Source of the DNA: Variovorax sp.
GTDB lineage: Bacteria > Pseudomonadota > Gammaproteobacteria > Burkholderiales > Burkholderiaceae_C
Reading direction: 5' to 3'
Assembly: GCA_028292835.1 (NCBI GenBank)
Contig: JAQGLP010000318.1
Location: forward strand, 1-6,707
DNA: 6,707 nucleotides
Every line of letters starts with the position of its first letter. The stretch's first letter is position 1. Of this stretch, positions 1-6,113 are shown piece after piece. The position numbers and the translations under genes are program-made. The notes beneath the pieces are model-generated. The model was not told the DNA's origin and searched no databases. It saw only the letters and a program-made list of their open reading frames with translations.

Positions 1-1692
1 AGCGCTGCCGGCGCGCCTGTCCTGAAGATCGAGGGGCTGTCGATCCGGCTGCCCCGGGGGGCCGACCGCGCGCTGGCCGTCGAGAACGTCGACCTGGCGC
101 TTCGCGCCGGTCAGACGCTGTGCGTCGTTGGCGAAAGCGGCTCCGGCAAGTCGCTGATCGCCGGCGCCGTCATGGGGCTGCTGCCCCGGCCCCGCGTGGC
201 CCCGGTGGCCGGACGCATCCTGTTCGAGGGCCGGGACCTGCTGACGCTCGACGACGCGCAGATGCGGGCGCTGCGGGGACGGCGCATCGGCATGATCTTC
301 CAGGAGCCGATGACCTCGCTCAATCCCGTGATGCGGATCGGCGAGCAGATCGGCGAGGTGCTCGACGCCCACCTGTCGCTGTCGCCCGCCGAGCGCCGGG
401 CCCGCATCATCGGCGCGCTGCGCGACGTCGGGCTGCCGGAGCCGGAAGTCATCGCGGACAGCTTTCCGTTTCGCCTGTCGGGCGGCCAGCGCCAGCGCGT
501 GATGATCGCCGCCGCGATGATCCTGGAGCCGACCCTGCTCATCGCCGACGAGCCGACCACGGCGCTCGACGTCACCACGCAGGCGCAGATCCTGAAGCTG
601 ATGCGCGAGCTGCAGCAGCGCAAGGGCATGGCGATGCTCTTCATCACGCACGACTTCGGCGTCGTCGCGGACATCGCCGACGAGGTCGCGGTCGTCCAGC
701 TCGGCCACGTGGTCGAACGCGGCACCGCCGGCGCGGTGCTGCGCGACCCGCAGCATGACTACACGCGGCGGCTCATCGCCGCCATTCCGCATGGCCGCAC
801 GCGCGCGCAAACCGACGCCGCCCTCGCCGAGCCGCTGCTGCAGGTCTCGAACCTGAACAAGACGTACCGCACGGGCGGCGGGCTCTTCTGGAAGAAGGGC
901 CGTGTCGTGCCCGCCGCGCGCGACGTCGGCTTCACGCTGCGGCGCGGCGAAACGCTCGGCATCGTCGGCGAGTCCGGGTCCGGCAAGTCGACCGTTGGGC
1001 GTTGCCTGACGGGCCTCGTGCCTGCGGACGGCGGCCTCATCCGCTTCGCCGGACAGGAGTTCGCACTCGACCTGCGCGACCGGCCGGCAGCGCAACGCGG
1101 CCAGGTCCAGATGGTCTTCCAGGACCCCTACGCGTCGCTCAATCCGCGGCAGACGGTCGGCACGGCGATCGGCGCCGGCCCGCTCGAGCAGCGCATGGAC
1201 CGCGACGCGGTGCGCGCCCTCGTCCTCGACCTGCTCCGGAAGGTCGGCCTGAAGGCGGACGCGGCGGACCGCTACCCGCACGAGTTCTCCGGTGGCCAGC
1301 GGCAGCGCGTGGCCATCGCGCGCGCGCTGGCGATGCGACCCCGGCTGCTGGTGGCCGACGAGCCGGTGTCCGCGCTGGACGTGTCGGTGCAGGCGCAGGT
1401 GCTGGAGCTGTTCGACCAGGTGCGGCGCGAGTTCGCGCTCAGCATGGTCTTCATCACGCACGACCTGCGCGTGGCGGCGCAGATGTGCGACCACATCGCC
1501 GTGATGCGGCGCGGCGAGATCGTCGAGATCGGCGAGGCCAGGATCGTCCTGGAGCAGCCCACCCATGCCTACACGCGGGAGTTGATCGCCGCGGCACCGC
1601 GCTTTCATTCCTCGCTCGAGTCCCTTTCCGTGAAGAACCCGGCGATCACCCTCTCCCGCTTCCCGAACGGCAAGAAGCAGCCGCTCAACTGA
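1..1692 (+). CDS. Dual ATP-binding subunit of a peptide-type ABC importer (5' end cut by window)
   Basis: Cytoplasmic ATPase with two fused nucleotide-binding domains that would power a Dpp/Opp/Gsi-type importer of dipeptides, oligopeptides, glutathione or similar solutes. The frame is open from base 1, giving 563 residues in the window. Domain 1 has Walker A GESGSGKS (44-51), Q-loop Gln101, signature LSGGQRQR (159-166), Walker B LLIADE (179-184) and switch His217. Domain 2 has Walker A GESGSGKST (323-331), Q-loop Gln374, signature FSGGQRQR (429-436), Walker B LLVADE (449-454) and His487. Both ATP sites therefore look complete. Each domain is followed by the segment typical of the oligopeptide subfamily (DYTRRLIAAIPH, AYTRELIAAAP). 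The visible start lies just before the first beta strand of domain 1, so probably fewer than 20 codons are missing; the ATG at 172 is internal, since it would delete Walker A. Permease and binding-protein genes are not in the window and are presumably upstream. No terminator separates it from the amidase 32 bases downstream. Family is certain; substrate is unknown. Confidence 0.96.
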   Translation, partial: SAAGAPVLKIEGLSIRLPRGADRALAVENVDLALRAGQTLCVVGESGSGKSLIAGAVMGLLPRPRVAPVAGRILFEGRDLLTLDDAQMRALRGRRIGMIFQEPMTSLNPVMRIGEQIGEVLDAHLSLSPAERRARIIGALRDVGLPEPEVIADSFPFRLSGGQRQRVMIAAAMILEPTLLIADEPTTALDVTTQAQILKLMRELQQRKGMAMLFITHDFGVVADIADEVAVVQLGHVVERGTAGAVLRDPQHDYTRRLIAAIPHGRTRAQTDAALAEPLLQVSNLNKTYRTGGGLFWKKGRVVPAARDVGFTLRRGETLGIVGESGSGKSTVGRCLTGLVPADGGLIRFAGQEFALDLRDRPAAQRGQVQMVFQDPYASLNPRQTVGTAIGAGPLEQRMDRDAVRALVLDLLRKVGLKADAADRYPHEFSGGQRQRVAIARALAMRPRLLVADEPVSALDVSVQAQVLELFDQVRREFALSMVFITHDLRVAAQMCDHIAVMRRGEIVEIGEARIVLEQPTHAYTRELIAAAPRFHSSLESLSVKNPAITLSRFPNGKKQPLN

Positions 1693-1709
1693 GCTCACCC
1701 AACTTCCTT

Positions 1710-1717
1710 CAAGGACT
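1710..1717 (+). promoter_or_regulatory. Ribosome-binding site of the intact amidase (CAAGGACT)
   Basis: AAGGA at 1711-1715 lies 9 bases before the ATG at 1725 and fixes that start. The octamer CAAGGACT recurs at 5798-5805 in front of the amidase remnant, so it looks like an inherited part of a duplicated amidase 5' end rather than a chance match. Confidence 0.75.
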
Positions 1718-1724
1718 TACCACG

Positions 1725-3134
1725 ATGACCCGAACCCTCTGGCGCCTCGACGCCACCGAACTCGCCGCCCTCATCCGTAGCAAGGAGGTCTCGTGCGTCG
1801 AGACAACCGAAAGCGTGCTGGGCCGCATCGACGACGTTAATCCCAGGATCAATGCCTTGCCCGTCGTGCTACACGAGCAGGCGCTGGCGGCCGCCGCCGA
1901 GGCGGACCGCGCGCTGGCGCGCGGCGACGCGGTCGGGCCGCTGCACGGCGTGCCCGTCACCATCAAGGTCAACGTCGACGTGGCCGGCGGCGCCACCGAC
2001 GGCAGCATCGTGGCCCTGAAGGACCTGATCGCCGACTCCGATGCGCCCGTGGTCGCGAACCTGAAGCGCGCCGGCGCGGTGATCGTCGGGCGCAACAACG
2101 CGCCGTCGTTCTCGCTGCGCTGGTTCACCGACAACGAGCTGCACGGCCGCACTCTGAACCCGTGGGACCCGCACGTCACGCCCGGCGGCTCGAGCGGCGG
2201 CGCGGCGGCGGCGGTGGCCACCGGCATGGGCCCGATCGCGCATGGCAACGACTACGGCGGCTCGATCCGGCATCCGGCCTGGGCCTGCGGCGTGGTCGGG
2301 CTGCGCCCCACGGCAGGCCGCGTGCCGGCGGTCAACGCGACCGCGAAGGACGACCGCATCCTGACCAATCAGCTGATGTCGGTGCAAGGGCCGCTCACGC
2401 GCAGCGTGGCCGATGCCCGACTGGCACTGGAAGTGATGGCCGAAGGCGACCCGCGCGACCCCCTGTGGGTGCCGGCGCCACTGGACTACCCCCCGAGCGG
2501 CCAGCCGCTGAAGGTGGCGCTCTTCAAGCGCCATCCCGCGTTCGCGGCCGACCCGTCGGTGACGGCCTCGTTCGAGCGCGCCGCGCAATGGCTCGCCGAC
2601 GCCGGCTGCATCGTCGAGGAAGCCGAACCGCCGCACTTCGAGGAGGCGGCCCGGCTGTGGCGCGAGATGCTCAACGACGACCTGCGCCGCGGGGGCAAGC
2701 CGGCCATCGAAGCGATAGGCGACGAGGCCGTGCGAACCGTCTTCGCGTGGCAGCTCGCCGCGCCGCCCGCGGGCAGCGCCGAGCGCGTGCTCGCGGCCTA
2801 CCAGCGGCGCCTGACCATCGCGCGCGCCTGGTCGCTGTTTTTCTCCGAGCATCCGGTGCTGCTGATGCCGGTGTCGTGGGCCAGGCAGTTCCCGATCGAC
2901 GAGGACCGGCGCTCGGCCGAGCGCTTCGAGCAGATGCTGCTCGAGCAGAGCCCGCTGACCGCGACGGCCATGCTCGGGCTGCCCGGGCTGTCGGTGCCCA
3001 CCGGCGTCGACGGCGGACTGCCCACCGGGGTGCAGTTGTGCGCCAGCCGCTATCGCGAGGACCTGTGCCTCGCGGCCGGCGAAATCGTCGAGCGCGCCGC
3101 CGGGTATTCGGTGCTCGAGCAGCTGGCGGCGTAA
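1725..3134 (+). CDS. Amidase, amidase-signature family
   Basis: Cytoplasmic hydrolase of 469 residues, the usual length for the family, which cleaves carboxamide bonds and releases ammonia or an amine. The Ser-cisSer-Lys triad is visible: Lys81 in GVPVTIKVNVDVAG, cis-Ser156 in the GGSSGG loop and nucleophile Ser180 in GNDYGGSIRHPA. The 24-residue gap between the serines is as expected for the family. No signal peptide is present; the N-terminus MTRTLWRLDATELAALI is the normal first helix. The start is chosen because the protein aligns from residue 1 and AAGGA sits 9 bases upstream. The gene follows the ABC ATPase after 32 bases without a terminator, so the importer probably delivers its substrate or a precursor. 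The residue after the catalytic Lys is Val and the nucleophile motif reads GND rather than GTD or GSD; from memory both occur in subgroups, so I do not read them as damage. Related Asp/Glu-tRNA amidotransferase subunit A (GatA) is less likely because no gatC or gatB neighbour is seen. Substrate is unknown. Confidence 0.94.
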   Translation: MTRTLWRLDATELAALIRSKEVSCVETTESVLGRIDDVNPRINALPVVLHEQALAAAAEADRALARGDAVGPLHGVPVTIKVNVDVAGGATDGSIVALKDLIADSDAPVVANLKRAGAVIVGRNNAPSFSLRWFTDNELHGRTLNPWDPHVTPGGSSGGAAAAVATGMGPIAHGNDYGGSIRHPAWACGVVGLRPTAGRVPAVNATAKDDRILTNQLMSVQGPLTRSVADARLALEVMAEGDPRDPLWVPAPLDYPPSGQPLKVALFKRHPAFAADPSVTASFERAAQWLADAGCIVEEAEPPHFEEAARLWREMLNDDLRRGGKPAIEAIGDEAVRTVFAWQLAAPPAGSAERVLAAYQRRLTIARAWSLFFSEHPVLLMPVSWARQFPIDEDRRSAERFEQMLLEQSPLTATAMLGLPGLSVPTGVDGGLPTGVQLCASRYREDLCLAAGEIVERAAGYSVLEQLAA

Positions 3135-3172
3135 CGCCGTGCCAACCGGGCTGATGAGACTTCCTGCCGCCG

Positions 3173-3189
3173 GCCCGCGAGGGCTTTTT
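3173..3189 (+). terminator. Short terminator-like hairpin after the amidase
   Basis: GCCC (3173-3176) pairs with GGGC (3181-3184) around a GCGA loop, a GNRA-type tetraloop, followed by TTTTT (3185-3189). The stem is only 4 bp (5 with a G-U pair). An alternative pairing, CGCGA (3176-3180) with TCGCG (3189-3193), overlaps it. Its place 38 bases after the amidase stop suits the end of the ABC-amidase transcript, but the short stem keeps this tentative. Confidence 0.45.
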
Positions 3190-3262
3190 CGCGAGCTGCG
3201 CCCTCTGCGGCGAAACGGCGGCCAGAGTGTCCGACAAAACAGCGGCCGTGTCGTGCACCCCT

Positions 3263-3865
3263 ATGGACCATAACTTCCTCTCTGCCTTCGTTCTGCTGCT
3301 GCTGGTGCTCGATCCGTTCGGCGCGCTGCCGGTCTTCATTCCGGTCATGGGCCGCGTCGCGCCGGAACGGCGCATCACGGTGGCCCTGCGCGAGACGGCG
3401 ATCGCCTTCGCCATCCTGCTGGCGTTCATGCTCGGCGGCGGAGGCTTTCTCGCGCTGATGCATTTGTCGGAGCGCTCGCTCGAAGTCGCCGGCGGCGTGA
3501 TCCTGTTGATCATCGCGATCCGCATGATCTTCGGCCACAACGACGAACGAAGCGCCGACGAGCACGCCTCCGACGAGCCCCTGATCTTTCCGCTCGCGGT
3601 GCCGCTTCTGGCGGGGCCGTCGGCGATGGCGACGGTGCTGCTGCTCGCGTCGCGGCAGCCCGATCGCACGGGGCAATGGATCGGCGCGCTGTCGCTGGCG
3701 ATGGCGGTTTCGGGGCTGGTGCTGCTGGCGGCCGAGCGCATCCGCCGCTGGCTCGGCGACTCGATGGTGTCCGCGATCGAGAAGCTCATGGGGCTCGTGC
3801 TCTCTGCGGTCGCCGTCGAGATGATCCTCGCCGGCCTGAAGCTCTACTTCTTCGGCGGCGCCTGA
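3263..3865 (+). CDS. MarC-family inner-membrane protein
   Basis: Integral membrane protein of 200 residues from the ATG at 3263. Roughly six hydrophobic segments are visible: 5-29, 43-66, 73-91, 107-130, 139-159 and 175-197. Family hallmarks are the N-terminal LDPFGALPVFIP (16-27), with Asp17-Pro18 in the first helix, and FPLAVPLLAGPSAM (109-122) in the fourth; an acidic loop (92-105) lies between segments 3 and 4. This matches MarC/YhgN proteins in length and motif order. The family's biochemical role is unsettled; E. coli MarC was once linked to multiple antibiotic resistance but that link was not upheld. A GTG at 3227 would add 12 polar residues; I prefer the ATG because family members usually begin a few residues before helix 1. 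Neither start has a clear Shine-Dalgarno sequence. The stop is 30 bases before the Lrp-type gene with no terminator between, so the two may be co-transcribed. I see no link to amidase chemistry. Confidence 0.9.
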   Translation: MDHNFLSAFVLLLLVLDPFGALPVFIPVMGRVAPERRITVALRETAIAFAILLAFMLGGGGFLALMHLSERSLEVAGGVILLIIAIRMIFGHNDERSADEHASDEPLIFPLAVPLLAGPSAMATVLLLASRQPDRTGQWIGALSLAMAVSGLVLLAAERIRRWLGDSMVSAIEKLMGLVLSAVAVEMILAGLKLYFFGGA

Positions 3866-3895
3866 CAGAAAAACCCGCCCCAGGAGACAACACGC

Positions 3896-4321
3896 ATGCG
3901 CATGGACGACACCGACAGGACACTGATCTCGCTGCTGCGCAAGGACGCGCGCACGAACGTCGCCACGCTGGCCGGCAAGCTCGGCGTCTCGCGCGGGACC
4001 GTCAGCAACCGCCTGCGCAAGCTCGAGGACGAGCAGGTGATCGTCGGCTACTCGGTGCGGCTGCGGCCGGACGCCGAGCCAGCCAAGATCCGCGCCTGGA
4101 TGAGCGTGCTGGTCGAAGGCAACCAAACGCGCGCGGTGATCGCGAGCCTGCTCGGCGAGCCCGCCGTCGAGGCCCTGCACGACACCAACGGACGCTGGGA
4201 CCTGGTGGCCGAGCTGCGCGCCGAGTCGATGGTCGAACTCTCCAGGGTGCTGGAACGCGTGCGCCTCATCAAGGGCATCGCCAACACCGAGACCAGCATC
4301 CTGCTGGACAGCTACCGCTAG
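3896..4321 (+). CDS. Lrp/AsnC-family transcriptional regulator
   Basis: DNA-binding regulator of 141 residues, close to the usual 140-165. The N-terminal winged helix-turn-helix spans about residues 4-52, with the helix-turn-helix at about 22-41 (LAGKLGVSRGTVSNRLRKLE). A C-terminal RAM/ligand-binding domain covers about 66-139 and carries GRWDLVAEL (99-107), near where effector amino acids bind at subunit interfaces in this family. Such proteins usually form dimers to octamers and respond to amino acids. ATG 3896 is preferred over ATG 3902 because AGGAG at 3882-3886 is 9 bases from the first and 15 from the second. It lies 30 bases after the MarC-family gene and is closed by an intrinsic terminator beginning in its own stop codon. 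The ornithine cyclodeaminase and carrier genes downstream make amino-acid-responsive control of that module a reasonable inference; no binding site is proven. Confidence 0.95.
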   Translation: MRMDDTDRTLISLLRKDARTNVATLAGKLGVSRGTVSNRLRKLEDEQVIVGYSVRLRPDAEPAKIRAWMSVLVEGNQTRAVIASLLGEPAVEALHDTNGRWDLVAELRAESMVELSRVLERVRLIKGIANTETSILLDSYR

Positions 4322-4360
4322 GAGCCCTGCGATGGCACCGCACGGCTCCTCCTTTTATTT
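4320..4360 (+). terminator. Intrinsic terminator of the Lrp-type gene, overlapping its stop codon
   Basis: AGGAGCC (4320-4326) pairs perfectly with GGCTCCT (4344-4350). After a single C-C mismatch the stem continues with TGCG (4328-4331) and CGCA (4339-4342), leaving a 7-base loop. CCTTTTATTT follows directly (4351-4360). The first stem bases are the last two of the TAG stop (4319-4321). An 11-bp interrupted GC-rich stem with a T-rich tail is a strong Rho-independent signal and separates the regulator from the carrier gene. Confidence 0.82.
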
Positions 4361-4452
4361 CGACCTCTTCGGACGCCCGCTGCTGCGAGCGGTGCACCGG
4401 CCTCCAATACGCAGCGCCCCGTAGGGGCCCCATCCGGAAGCGAGTGAAAACG
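4361..4452 (+). promoter_or_regulatory. Leader between Lrp terminator and carrier gene, with small palindromes
   Basis: This 92-base gap should hold the promoter of the downstream module, since a terminator precedes it. It contains a perfect 10-base palindrome CGGTGCACCG (4390-4399) and GCCCC-GTA-GGGGC (4416-4428). No convincing -35/-10 pair is seen. Ten-base palindromes are expected several times by chance in a window this size, so an operator role is only a suggestion from position. Confidence 0.3.
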
Positions 4453-5775
4453 ATGAACCCGAGTCTCACCCCGACCACCCCCGCCTTCCAGCCGCAGGGC
4501 ACCGGACCCTCGGCAGCGAGCAGGCCGCGCATTCCAACCGGCATCGTGGCGGCGACCGTCGCCGGCAATGCGCTGGAGTTCTACGACTTCGTGACGTATG
4601 CCTTCTTCGCGGTCTACATCGGCAAGACCTTCTTTCCCGCCTCCACGCCGCTCAACAGCCTGCTGCTGTCGGTCGCAGTCTTCGGTGTCGGCTTCTTCGC
4701 AAGGCCGCTGGGCGGCGTCCTGATCGGCGCCTTCGCCGATCGCGCCGGCCGGCGACCGGCGATGTTGCTGACGATTGCACTGATCACCGTCGGCACGCTG
4801 GGGCTGGCGCTGACGCCGTCGTATGCCAGCATCGGCTTGGCCGCACCCAGCATCGTCGTGCTCTGCCGCCTGGTGCAGGGATTGGCGCTCGGCGGCGAAG
4901 TCGGTCCGGCCAGCGCTTTCCTGATCGAGGCGGCGCCCGAGCGCCAACGCGGCCTCTACGCCAGCTGGCAGCTCGCGAGCCAGGGCGCCGCAGCCTGCGT
5001 CGCCGGGCTCGTGGGATTGGCCATGAACAGCCTGCTCACGGTCGAGCAGATGACGGCGTGGGGATGGCGCGTGCCTTTCCTGGTCGGCCTGCTGCTCGTG
5101 CCGCTGGCGGTCTATCTGCGGCGCCGCATGCCCGAGACGCTGCACGGGACGCCCTCGCGCGCAGAGAATTGTGGCAAGGCGGGCCTTGTCAAGTACCGCC
5201 GCCTGATCGTGCTGGCGATCTTGGTGGTGCTGGGCGGCACGGTGTCGACGTATGTCATCAATTTCATGACGACCTACGCCATCACGACGCTGAAGCTGTC
5301 GCCCGGCATCGCATTGAGCGCGACGGTGATCGGCGGCTTTGTCACGATGGTCTGCGCACTGCTCGGCGGCTGGCTGAGCGACCGCTTCGGCCGCAAGACG
5401 ACGATGCTGTGGCCGCGCGTACTGGCTGCCATCGTCACCGTGCCGGCATTCATGCTGCTGGTGGAGCAGCCCACGGCCGGCATGCTGCTGGGCGTCTCCA
5501 GCTTGCTGGCAGCCCTGACCGCCATCAGCGGCGCGGGCTCGATCGTCGCCATTCCCGAGTTGCTGCCGCGCGGCATTCGCGCCACCGGCATGTCGATCGC
5601 CTACGCGGTGGGCGTGTCGCTCTTCGGTGGGACCACCCAGCTGCTGATCACCTGGATGATCGCCGCCACCGGTAACCCGGCCGCGCCCGCCTGGTACGTG
5701 GCGGCCACGAGCGTTGTCACGGCGCTTGCCATGTTCGCCCTGCCGGAGAGCCGCCACCGTGCGCTGGAAGACTGA
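4453..5775 (+). CDS. Major facilitator transporter, metabolite:H+ symporter type (citrate-carrier-like)
   Basis: Inner-membrane secondary transporter of 440 residues, consistent with 12 membrane helices. After a Pro/Thr-rich polar N-terminus (1-28), GNALEFYDFVTYAFFAVYIG (38-57) is the family's first-helix signature. FARPLGG (82-88) leads into loop motif A, GAFADRAGRRP (92-102). A degenerate copy, GGWLSDRFGRKT (305-316), marks the equivalent loop of the C-terminal half. CRLVQGLALGGEVGPAS (138-154) and the stretch YASWQLASQ...WGWRVPFLVG (169-212) resemble citrate and tricarballylate carriers (CitA/TcuC) more than proline/betaine carriers, as far as I can judge from memory. The likely substrate is a carboxylate or small amide/amino acid. 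GGAAG (4436-4440) is 12 bases from the ATG, rather far; an in-frame GTG at 4444 is too close to it, so ATG 4453 is kept. No terminator lies between its stop and the amidase remnant 36 bases on, so carrier, remnant and cyclodeaminase were probably one transcript. Confidence 0.93.
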   Translation: MNPSLTPTTPAFQPQGTGPSAASRPRIPTGIVAATVAGNALEFYDFVTYAFFAVYIGKTFFPASTPLNSLLLSVAVFGVGFFARPLGGVLIGAFADRAGRRPAMLLTIALITVGTLGLALTPSYASIGLAAPSIVVLCRLVQGLALGGEVGPASAFLIEAAPERQRGLYASWQLASQGAAACVAGLVGLAMNSLLTVEQMTAWGWRVPFLVGLLLVPLAVYLRRRMPETLHGTPSRAENCGKAGLVKYRRLIVLAILVVLGGTVSTYVINFMTTYAITTLKLSPGIALSATVIGGFVTMVCALLGGWLSDRFGRKTTMLWPRVLAAIVTVPAFMLLVEQPTAGMLLGVSSLLAALTAISGAGSIVAIPELLPRGIRATGMSIAYAVGVSLFGGTTQLLITWMIAATGNPAAPAWYVAATSVVTALAMFALPESRHRALED

Positions 5776-5797
5776 GCAGCCTGACGCTTTCATTTCA

Positions 5798-5805
5798 CAA
5801 GGACT
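5798..5805 (+). promoter_or_regulatory. Ribosome-binding site of the amidase remnant (CAAGGACT)
   Basis: The octamer is identical to the one at 1710-1717 before the intact amidase. AAGGA is 8 bases from the ATG at 5812, so initiation there should still work even though the gene behind it is broken. Confidence 0.65.
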
Positions 5806-5811
5806 CTAGCC

Positions 5812-5951
5812 ATGACCACCGAACTGTGGCGCCTCGGCGCCGTCGAGCTTGCCGATTCCGTTCGCCGCAAGGATGTCGCGTGCCGGGAAGCAACGACCGC
5901 CATGCTGGCCTTTGCCTGAGGGCTGGTCAGGCAATCGAGAACGCCGCAACG
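5812..5951 (+). pseudogene. Remnant of a second amidase: internal deletion plus frameshift
   Basis: From the ATG at 5812 the reading MTTELWRLGAVELADSVRRK... matches the N-terminus of the intact amidase at 17 of 33 positions, then stops at TGA 5917-5919 after 35 codons. From about 5907, in the frame one base back (-1), GLCLRAGQAIENAAT matches the intact C-terminal segment DLCLAAGEIVERAAG (446-460) at 8 of 15 positions. So the first 33 or so codons are joined directly to a piece from the last 25, with about 410 codons (about 1.2 kb) missing, including the Lys, cis-Ser and Ser of the triad. The join falls at about 5908-5910, where a CC could belong to either side. Similarity fades after 5951 and the original stop cannot be placed. 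The product cannot be an active enzyme; a 35-residue peptide could still be made. It lies between the carrier and ornithine cyclodeaminase genes, where an intact amidase would have formed a three-gene operon. The C-terminal match is short, which limits certainty about that half. Confidence 0.8.
5912..5934. repeat. 8-bp perfect inverted repeat at the amidase deletion junction
   Basis: TTGCCTGA (5912-5919) and TCAGGCAA (5927-5934) are exact reverse complements around a 7-base spacer. The left arm contains the premature TGA and begins within about 4 bases of the inferred junction. No T-run follows, so it is not a terminator. About one such repeat is expected by chance in a window this long, so only its position makes it notable. 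Confidence 0.5.
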
Positions 5952-6113
5952 TTTCCGCACTGGACCGTCTCGCGCCACGCTGATTCAGAAAGCTGTCGAT
6001 ACGTCAGCCAGCACTGCCACTTCGTCAATAAACAAGCAGGTTCGCAGCAACCTTTGCTCTTCTGATTGACGGGCACCTCTCGGACACTTTCTGCATCGAA
6101 CCAGGAGCTTCCC
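5952..6113 (+). other. Non-coding gap before the ornithine cyclodeaminase gene
   Basis: About 160 bases, visibly more AT-rich than the flanking genes, with no recognisable protein. It holds a possible hairpin: AGCAGGTT (6035-6042) pairs with AACCT...GCT (6049-6058) around the loop CGCAGC, with a two-base TT bulge. TTGACG (6066-6071) resembles a sigma-70 -35 box, but nothing at the right distance is a good -10 box, so I do not call a promoter. AGGAG (6103-6107), 6 bases before the ATG at 6114, is a clear ribosome-binding site. The stretch is probably decayed amidase 3' sequence plus the cyclodeaminase leader. Confidence 0.5.

Noticed and set aside
1002..1724. Upstream extension of the amidase frame to 1002
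   Set aside because: It overlaps the second ATPase domain out of frame and has no amidase similarity; a ribosome-binding site supports ATG 1725.
4332..4424. Small open frame starting in the terminator loop, reading MAPHGSSFYFDLFGRPLLRA and on to a TAG
   Set aside because: FYFDLFG faintly recalls the start of thioredoxin-fold isomerases, but the match is too short, there is no ribosome-binding site, and the ATG lies in the terminator hairpin.
3676..4452. Upstream extension of the carrier reading frame back through the regulator gene to 3676
   Set aside because: The extension reads as low-complexity Arg/Ala/Gly-rich text in the wrong frame of the MarC and Lrp-type genes. The carrier signature begins shortly after ATG 4453.
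4318..5793. Long open frame of 491 codons on the - strand opposite the carrier gene
   Set aside because: It is a GC-rich shadow: rich in Arg, Gln, His and Asp with no domain, and the + strand frame encodes a clear transporter with family motifs. The same applies to the - strand frames at 1869-2852, 2671-3789 and 3050-4180.
5902..5922. Programmed -1 frameshift joining the two halves of the amidase remnant
   Set aside because: There is no canonical slippery heptamer, and the joined product would still lack about 410 residues and the whole catalytic triad. Decay explains it better.
6066..6095. Sigma-70 promoter before the cyclodeaminase gene from TTGACG at 6066
   Set aside because: At a spacing of 16-19 bases only TTCTGC-like hexamers occur, which are poor -10 boxes.
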